From assembly GCA_040904625.1 (NCBI GenBank), contig JBBDTC010000272.1:1-20326 (forward strand): a stretch of DNA of 20,326 nucleotides, in the 5' to 3' direction. Origin of the DNA: JACKNG01 sp040904625 (GTDB lineage Bacteria; Pseudomonadota; Gammaproteobacteria; Ga0077536). The first letter of the stretch is position 1; each line of letters starts with the position of its first letter. Below the pieces are notes generated by a model that did no database searches, was not told the origin of the DNA, and was given only the letters and a program-made list of their open reading frames with translations. Of this stretch, positions 15,657 to 20,326 are shown piece after piece. A program made the translations under genes and the position numbers.

Positions 15657-16070
15657 AACCTGCTCCCGGCCTTCGCTCCCTGAATGCCTGGAAAGGATTA
15701 TCGGCAGGGCTGAACTACGCGGCAAATGGACGACGCGGAAGTGCGTGTCCTTTGCCGGAGTCGGGAGAAATTCCCGCTCGGCACCGGGCCCGATGAGGGC
15801 TCTACGAGCGACGACGGCCGACCGCGCGGCGCTGCTCGTGCTGGATGCGCCCACCAACCCGCTGCACACGAACCGCCGAGCGCAGGGCCCGCCTGCGGCT
15901 ACAATGCGCGCCTTTTTTCCGGCGAGACTGTCGACGGCGTCACCGAGGACGATGACGCAGCGGCCACAGCGCTCGCGGGCCAACTCGAACCGCTGCTCGG
16001 TAGCGCCATTCAGGAAGCCGGCCTGCGAGCGGATGGCTTACACTGCGAGGATGACACGAGGGAGGTCCAC
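15657..16070. other. 414-bp divergent intergenic region
   Basis: This gap separates the minus-strand secretion operon from the plus-strand hydrolase. I see no recognisable gene. It contains the palindrome CGCAGG-GCCCG-CCTGCG (15881-15897) followed at once by TACAAT (15900-15905), a possible plus-strand -10 with a 160-base leader. A second -10-like TACACT lies at 16039-16044. The hydrolase frame is open back to 15726, but without family similarity. Promoters for both directions must lie here; none can be assigned firmly. Confidence 0.45.
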
Positions 16071-16898
16071 ATGAGTTATATCGACGCCGTCGAGCGCATC
16101 GACGTTCCCAAACCACCCCTGCACTACACTGAACCGGCTTTCGAAGAAGTGTTCGGTATTCCTGTCGCCTATCGCCGCAAGGGCTGCGGGCCGGCTACCG
16201 TACTCTTGCACGGTGCAGGCTTCACCCGCATGTGGCTCCCGCTCTACGAGATGCTTGCCCAGCAGCGTGATTTCATCGCACCGGAGGCACCCGGGTTCGG
16301 CGCTACACCCTTACCCGATTGGCTGCACAGTTTCGACGACCTGACCATTCTCTACGACGAATTGTTCAACCGCCTCGGCCTTGACCGCATTCATCTCATC
16401 GGCTTTTCCATGGGCGGCTGGGCAGCGGCTGAGTTCGCCGCCTTCTACCCGCGACGCCTCGCATCCTTGACCCTGATCACACCGGTCGGCCTGCGCCTCG
16501 AGAACGATCCGGGGGTGGATATCTTCCAGCTCGATCCAGCTGAACTCATGGACCGCCTGTTCAAGGACAAGACGGTGATGCAGCAATGGCTGCCGGATGC
16601 CGAGAATTTCGATGAGGGGATTCATCTCTATGCGGAATTCTCCGCTGCCGCGCGTCTGATGTGGGCACCGCGCTACAACCTCGCGCTGGAACGCCGTCTG
16701 CAGCGCGTGCAGTGCCCGGCACTCGTCGTCGGCGGTGAGGACGATCGCCTGGTACCCAATGCGATGTCGGACCGCTACGCCGCCGTGCTGCCGCGGGCCC
16801 GTCTCGTGCGCATTCCAGGCACCGGTCACGAACCCTGCCTCGAGCGCCCACGTGAGCTCGCTGATACCCTGATCCGCTTCTACGAGGAGATCGACTGA
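16071..16898 (+). CDS. Alpha/beta-hydrolase fold enzyme
   Basis: The 275-residue product has a complete hydrolase triad: nucleophile S113 in GFSMGG (111-116), acid D225 in GGEDDRLVP, and H253 in GTGHEP. LLHGAG (45-50) forms the oxyanion-hole strand, and a cap region of about 70 residues (roughly 140-210) sits after the nucleophile elbow. No signal peptide is present, so it is cytosolic. The pattern recalls carbon-carbon-bond (meta-cleavage) hydrolases and esterases. GGAGG at 16061-16065 five bases before the ATG fixes the start. Its TGA overlaps the ATG of the flavin monooxygenase by one base, so the two are translationally coupled. A monooxygenase that inserts oxygen followed by a hydrolase that opens the product is a reasonable inference. 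Confidence 0.92.
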   Translation: MSYIDAVERIDVPKPPLHYTEPAFEEVFGIPVAYRRKGCGPATVLLHGAGFTRMWLPLYEMLAQQRDFIAPEAPGFGATPLPDWLHSFDDLTILYDELFNRLGLDRIHLIGFSMGGWAAAEFAAFYPRRLASLTLITPVGLRLENDPGVDIFQLDPAELMDRLFKDKTVMQQWLPDAENFDEGIHLYAEFSAAARLMWAPRYNLALERRLQRVQCPALVVGGEDDRLVPNAMSDRYAAVLPRARLVRIPGTGHEPCLERPRELADTLIRFYEEID

Positions 16899-18256
16899 TG
16901 AACAAATTGCGCTTCTACGCGTTTCATCTGATGCCCTACCCGTACATCCCGCCGGCCGATCAGATCCAGTCGACCTGGGTATCATTGTCGAACAAGTATT
17001 ACGATCCGCACCGCGGCCGCGTGCTCTACAACGAATATATCGATCAGCTCGTCGCCGCCGAGCAGTACGGCTACGATGGCGTCGCCGTCAACGAGCATCA
17101 CGCCAACTTCTACGGCACCATGCCCTCGCCCAATATCATCGCGGCAATGCTCGTCCAGCGCACCCGACACATCCCCATCGGCGTCATCGGCAATGCCATC
17201 CCGCTGCACGGCAATCCGCTGCGCGTCGCCGAGGAGATCGCCATGCTCGACGTCATCTCCGGCGGCCGCATGATCTCCGGCTTCGTCCGCGGCATCGGTT
17301 GCGAATATTTCAACAATCCCGTCGCACCCGGCGATTCCACCGCACGTTTTGCCGAGGCGCACGACCTCATCATCAAGGCCTGGACCGAAGATGGCCCGTT
17401 CACCTGGCAGGGCGATCATTTCTATATTCCCAACGTCAACATCATTCCCCGCCCCATCCAGAGTCCACATCCGCCGATCTGGATCCCTGGCCAGGGTTCA
17501 CTCGAGACCCTGCAGTTCATCGCCAAACATCGCTACACGTACATGATGGTGTTCGCCCCGCTGTGGTTCACCAAACTCGCCTTCGACGGGCTGCGCGAAG
17601 AATGTGCACGGCTCGGCTACGAGGCGCCCAAGACCATGTTCAATGCCTGCGTCCCGACCTATGTCGCCGAAACCGACCGACAGGCCCACCGGGAAGCCAA
17701 AGCACACCTGTCCTGGGTCTTTAACACCGGACTCAAGATCCCCGATCAATTTTTCTTTCCGCCGGGCTACATGACGACCAAATCTTTCCGCAATTTCGTC
17801 GGTGCGCTCAAGAAGGGTCGGGTCAAAGCTCAGTCCGAACTCACCTACGATGAAATGCTGCGCGATCGCTACATCATCGTCGGCTCTCCGGAGACGGTGA
17901 AGAATCAGCTCGGCGAATACTGCGATACGGTTGGTGCAGGCGGCATGATCGGCGCCGGCTCGCCATTCGGGCCAATGCCGAACTGGATGGTCATGAAAAA
18001 CATGCAGATGTACGCCGAGGAGATCATTCCGGCGTTTCGCGAGGCCGACGGCTTGCCGGACTATTTGCGCACGCCACCGCCCACGCCGCGCTCACATGCC
18101 GAACTCGCGGCGCGGCGCGGTATGCCCGATGAATCGGCGCGTTCGCTGGTGACTGGGGCGAGCGAACTCATCGAGCACCGTCTCGCCCATGTCGCCGAGG
18201 TCATCGATCCGACCCTGTCCGATGAGCGTTCCGATCAAGCCGCATCGGCCGGTTGA
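16898..18256 (+). CDS. LLM-class (luciferase-like) flavin monooxygenase
   Basis: The 452-residue product is a TIM-barrel flavin enzyme of the bacterial luciferase superfamily. Hallmarks are the early RFYAFHLMPYPY strand, YDGVAVNEHHANFYGTMPSPN (59-79), IPLHGNPLRVAEEIAMLDVISGGRMISGFVRG (about 101-132) and IPRPIQSPHPPIWIPGQGS. It would use reduced flavin from a separate reductase, not seen here, to oxygenate an organic substrate in the cytoplasm. At 452 residues it is longer than the usual 330-380; the final 65 or so residues (PPPTPRSHAELAARRG onward) look like a low-complexity, partly helical extension outside the barrel. AGGAG lies eight bases upstream of the ATG, which is embedded in the hydrolase stop (TGATG). 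Substrate unknown. Confidence 0.93.
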   Translation: MNKLRFYAFHLMPYPYIPPADQIQSTWVSLSNKYYDPHRGRVLYNEYIDQLVAAEQYGYDGVAVNEHHANFYGTMPSPNIIAAMLVQRTRHIPIGVIGNAIPLHGNPLRVAEEIAMLDVISGGRMISGFVRGIGCEYFNNPVAPGDSTARFAEAHDLIIKAWTEDGPFTWQGDHFYIPNVNIIPRPIQSPHPPIWIPGQGSLETLQFIAKHRYTYMMVFAPLWFTKLAFDGLREECARLGYEAPKTMFNACVPTYVAETDRQAHREAKAHLSWVFNTGLKIPDQFFFPPGYMTTKSFRNFVGALKKGRVKAQSELTYDEMLRDRYIIVGSPETVKNQLGEYCDTVGAGGMIGAGSPFGPMPNWMVMKNMQMYAEEIIPAFREADGLPDYLRTPPPTPRSHAELAARRGMPDESARSLVTGASELIEHRLAHVAEVIDPTLSDERSDQAASAG

Positions 18257-18309
18257 CGGCCCGGTGTCGGGAACCGCCCTGGCGTTCGCCACGACATCCG
18301 CCTGGCCGC

Positions 18310-18325
18310 CGGCCGCCTTCGGCCG
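18310..18325 (+). terminator. Possible GC hairpin after the monooxygenase gene
   Basis: CGGCCG-CCTT-CGGCCG forms a 6-bp stem with a four-base loop 53 bp after the monooxygenase stop. An alternative larger stem CCGCCGG (18306-18312) with CCGGCGG (18331-18337) overlaps it. There is no T-run, so termination is uncertain. Confidence 0.3.
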
Positions 18326-18352
18326 CACGCCCGGCGGCTCGAGGCCCACGCA

Positions 18353-18508
18353 ATGATCTCATGGATTGCCATCTGGATCGGGCTGTTCGCGGCCGGCATG
18401 GTCATCGCGATACTCAGCGACCGCGACAACCGCCGGCGCAATGCGCCGTTCGCGGTACTCATGGCCGCCGTGCTCGGCCTCGTTACCTACATCGTGCTCT
18501 ACCGCTGA
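18353..18508 (+). CDS. 51-residue two-helix membrane peptide
   Basis: The short gene encodes MISWIAIWIGLFAAGMVIAIL (helix one), a charged turn SDRDNRRRN, then APFAVLMAAVLGLVTYIVLYR (helix two). The strongly positive central loop predicts a cytoplasmic loop with both ends facing the periplasm. The clean hydrophobic-charged-hydrophobic pattern and its stop 14 bp before the next ATG support a real gene. No ribosome site is obvious. It sits 96 bp after the monooxygenase and directly upstream of the ClpX-type zinc finger; the two are probably cotranscribed. Family unknown. Confidence 0.55.
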   Translation: MISWIAIWIGLFAAGMVIAILSDRDNRRRNAPFAVLMAAVLGLVTYIVLYR

Positions 18509-18522
18509 GCGAGGTCCGTACG

Positions 18523-18732
18523 ATGTCTCGTCGACGCCGCGGCCGAGCAGGCAAAGTCACGAAATTACGCGGGCCGGACCGTGATCCGCAGTTATCGGGC
18601 AAACCGCCATATTGTTCGTTTTGCGGCCGTGGTTGCGACGAGTACGACAGCCTTGTACAGGGACCACAGGCGTATATCTGCAATCTGTGTGTCGCTGCCT
18701 CCGTACGCCTCGTGGCCGACGACGACGCGTGA
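18523..18732 (+). CDS. Free-standing ClpX-type C4 zinc-finger protein
   Basis: The 69-residue product has a basic tail (MSRRRRGRAGKVTKLRG) followed by a ClpX-type zinc-binding domain. C31-x2-C34 sits in YCSFCGRG and C53-x2-C56 in YICNLC, with the family phrase LVQGPQAYICNLCV matching the ClpX N-domain (L-x-GP-x-x-YIC). In ClpX this domain dimerises and binds substrates and adaptors; the ATPase part is absent here. It may act as a small adaptor or as a nucleic-acid binder through the arginine-rich tail; both are inference. GAGG at 18511-18514 supports the ATG at 18523. Frame upstream to 18253 is open but non-homologous and overlaps the membrane peptide. Confidence 0.75.
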   Translation: MSRRRRGRAGKVTKLRGPDRDPQLSGKPPYCSFCGRGCDEYDSLVQGPQAYICNLCVAASVRLVADDDA

Positions 18733-18792
18733 AATCCTGCGGCCGTGCATGACCGCCCCGTACACTTTATCCTTGGATCGATACTGCGGTGC

Positions 18793-18807
18793 CACGCGAC
18801 ACGCGTG
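18793..18807. promoter_or_regulatory. Dyad symmetry upstream of hcp
   Basis: CACGCG-ACA-CGCGTG is a perfect 6-bp dyad with a three-base centre, 39 bp before the hcp start and just after a weak -10-like GATACT (18780-18785). It could be a repressor site or a small leader hairpin; there is no further support. Confidence 0.25.
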
Positions 18808-18845
18808 CGGCGCAAACAATTACCCATCTACAACGAGGCAAACGC

Positions 18846-19331
18846 ATGGCCGTAGAAATATTCCTGAAACTCGATGGCGTCACCGGCGGCTCACGTAATT
18901 ACCATCACAGCGGCTGGGGCGACGTGCTCGGTTGGCACTGGACGCTCGAGCGCGTGCCGGCTCCGATGGCCGGCTCTCCTGCGGTGGAAATGAATGAGAT
19001 TACCTTGACCAAGGCGCTCGGCATCGACAGCCCCGCTTTAATGACCCTGCTCGCCGAGGGTCGCACCGTAGCCAACGCCAAACTCGATATCGTGCCGGTC
19101 GTCGGCAAGCGCGAAGCGCAGCAGAAATACGTGTCGATGAGCTTCGACGACGTCACCGTGCAGTCGATCCGCGTCGGAGGCACTACCGAAGAATCAGCGT
19201 CGGCAGAGCAGATCACACTGCGCTTCGCACGAGTGCGCTTCGAATTCCATCACCAGGGGGCTCCGGCCGCCGATGGCAAAGCGGCAAGCAGCGATATCCA
19301 CAGTTTCGAAAGCGACACCCACGCGGCTTGA
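18846..19331 (+). CDS. Hcp-family type VI secretion tube protein
   Basis: The 161-residue product matches Hcp1-type proteins, which form hexameric rings stacked into the inner tube of type VI secretion systems. Family features are MAVEIFLKLDGVTGGS, a VLGWHWTLER strand (27-36), EITLTKALGIDSPALMTLLAEGR (51-73), the KLDIVPVVGKR strand, MSFDDVTVQSIRVGG (98-112) and ITLRFARVRFEF (123-134). A 27-residue polar tail (HHQGAPAADGKAASSDIHSF onward) extends past the barrel. GAGG at 18835-18838 seven bases upstream fixes the start. No tss genes (sheath, baseplate, ClpV, VgrG) are present in the window, so this is an isolated copy, possibly secreted by machinery encoded elsewhere or used for another purpose. 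Confidence 0.85.
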   Translation: MAVEIFLKLDGVTGGSRNYHHSGWGDVLGWHWTLERVPAPMAGSPAVEMNEITLTKALGIDSPALMTLLAEGRTVANAKLDIVPVVGKREAQQKYVSMSFDDVTVQSIRVGGTTEESASAEQITLRFARVRFEFHHQGAPAADGKAASSDIHSFESDTHAA

Positions 19332-19370
19332 CCGGCCTCGTCGCACCCCAGCAAGAGAAACACGCTCGAC

Positions 19371-20315
19371 ATGCATAGCCATACGCTGGAATCCTGGCGG
19401 CGGCGCCACGACTTCAACACGGATACGAGCCTCGCCGAACATCATACGCTGGGAGTGGTACTGCTGACCGCGGCCATGATGGTCATCGAGATAGTGGCCG
19501 GCATGTACTACGGATCGATGGCCCTGCTCGCCGACGGTTGGCACATGGCGACGCACGTGGCTGCTTTCGGTATCACACTTTGCGCCTACCGCTACGCCCG
19601 CACGCACGCATCCGATCCACGCTTCAGCTTCGGTACCGGCAAGGTCACGACTCTGGGCGGTTTCGCCAGCGCTGTGGCCCTCGCGGTCGTCGCCGGGGTC
19701 ATGGCGGTCGAGAGCACATTGCGCCTGTTCGATCCCCGTGCCATCCACTTCGACGAGGCATTGGCCGTGGCAGTACTGGGACTCATCGTCAATCTCGTCA
19801 GCGGCTATCTGCTCGGTGTGCGTGCTCACGGCCATCAACCGGATGAAGGACCGGGCGCGCAGGCGAGCGAAGTGCACGATCACAATCTACGCGCAGCCTA
19901 CCTCCACGTTCTCGCAGACGCCCTCACCTCGGTTCTCGCCATCGCCGCGCTGCTGGCCGGCAAGTACGCGGGGCTGCACATGCTGGATCCCGTGATCGGG
20001 TTGATTGGTGCGGCTGTCATCGGGCGTTGGGCACTCGGCCTCATGCGCACGACCAGCAACATTCTCCTCGACGGCGCAGCCGATGCACAGACCAGCGCTC
20101 GGATTGTCGCCGCGATCGAGAATGACGCGGACAACCGCGTCGCCGACCTCCACGTCTGGCAGGTTGGTGGCGGGCAGTTTGCGGTCGAGATCGTCCTCGT
20201 CACTCATGACCCACGCCCGCCGGCGCATTACAAAGGGCTCATCGCAGGGATCCCCCGGCTTGCGCACGTCGTGGTCGAGGTCGACGCCTGCCCCGACGCC
20301 ACCGACAGCGGCTGA
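19371..20315 (+). CDS. DmeF-like cation diffusion facilitator (divalent metal exporter)
   Basis: The 314-residue inner-membrane protein has the six-helix CDF layout and a C-terminal cytoplasmic domain (about 235-310, RIVAAIENDADNRVADLHVWQVG). Transport-site residues are D55 and H58 (with H62) in ADGWHMATH of helix two and H169-x3-D173 in HVLADALTS of helix five. DPRFSFGTGKV (82-92), FDEALAVAVLGLIVNL and HDHNLRAAYLHVLADALTS closely follow DmeF, a proton-driven cobalt/nickel exporter. The loop before HDHNLRA is shorter and poorer in histidine than usual. No DmeR-type regulator is adjacent. It starts 39 bp after hcp, perhaps in the same transcript, though the functions look unrelated. The TGA lies 11 bases before the window end. 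Confidence 0.9.
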   Translation: MHSHTLESWRRRHDFNTDTSLAEHHTLGVVLLTAAMMVIEIVAGMYYGSMALLADGWHMATHVAAFGITLCAYRYARTHASDPRFSFGTGKVTTLGGFASAVALAVVAGVMAVESTLRLFDPRAIHFDEALAVAVLGLIVNLVSGYLLGVRAHGHQPDEGPGAQASEVHDHNLRAAYLHVLADALTSVLAIAALLAGKYAGLHMLDPVIGLIGAAVIGRWALGLMRTTSNILLDGAADAQTSARIVAAIENDADNRVADLHVWQVGGGQFAVEIVLVTHDPRPPAHYKGLIAGIPRLAHVVVEVDACPDATDSG

Positions 20316-20326
20316 CCGGGCACGCG

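Noticed and set aside
18222..18356. A 44-codon frame overlapping the end of the monooxygenase gene and the start of the membrane peptide
   Set aside because: Proline/glycine-rich translation with no pattern, and it runs through a GC hairpin; not credible as a gene.

Overview
The window is GC-rich, densely coded bacterial chromosome. Gene content points to a gammaproteobacterium: a full-length RapA-type RNA polymerase recycling ATPase, a RecQ with complete RQC and HRDC domains, a HlyB/HlyD-type secretion pair, an Hcp protein and a DmeF-like metal exporter. No rRNA, tRNA, CRISPR array, phage gene or transposase gene is visible, so I cannot name a genus.

Layout. 1-257 is non-coding with small hairpins that look like a dispersed intergenic repeat. 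258-2854 holds five plus-strand genes: a cupin, a PaaI-like thioesterase, a tiny membrane protein overlapping it by ATGA, an unusual orphan TRAP-type solute-binding protein, and a CBS-pair protein. Facing them, 5921-2980 on the minus strand is recQ followed by a DUF1631-like protein. The two converging blocks are separated by a 103-bp element with perfect 23-bp inverted ends. From 6094 to 12001 the plus strand carries an SDR dehydrogenase, a 60-residue Cys/His protein, a sulfotransferase-fold protein, rapA and a CaiB/BaiF-type CoA-transferase. A 180-bp foldback element fills the gap to the converging minus-strand type I secretion pair (ABC transporter 15656-13509, membrane fusion protein 13506-12190). 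After a 414-bp divergent gap come an alpha/beta hydrolase and a luciferase-like flavin monooxygenase that overlap by one base, then a 51-residue membrane protein, a free-standing ClpX-type zinc finger, an hcp gene and a DmeF-like cation exporter ending at the window edge.

How the genes may work together. The clearest units are the SDR/CoA-transferase/hydrolase/flavin-monooxygenase complement (catabolism of a hydrophobic or terpenoid-like carbon source, by inference), the HlyB/HlyD pair (export of an unknown substrate encoded elsewhere), and housekeeping genes recQ and rapA. Secretion is represented twice, by T1SS machinery and by an isolated Hcp, without the rest of either system in view.

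The most interesting signals are non-coding. Three hairpin or foldback elements (2882-2984, 7110-7151, 12001-12180) each begin at a gene's stop codon. The largest is asymmetric: read on the minus strand, 39 of the 40 outermost base pairs can form, seven as G-U wobbles, which suggests an RNA-level structure at the end of the secretion operon. The small cluster of membrane peptide, lone ClpX zinc finger and Hcp is the best candidate for an undescribed protein association.
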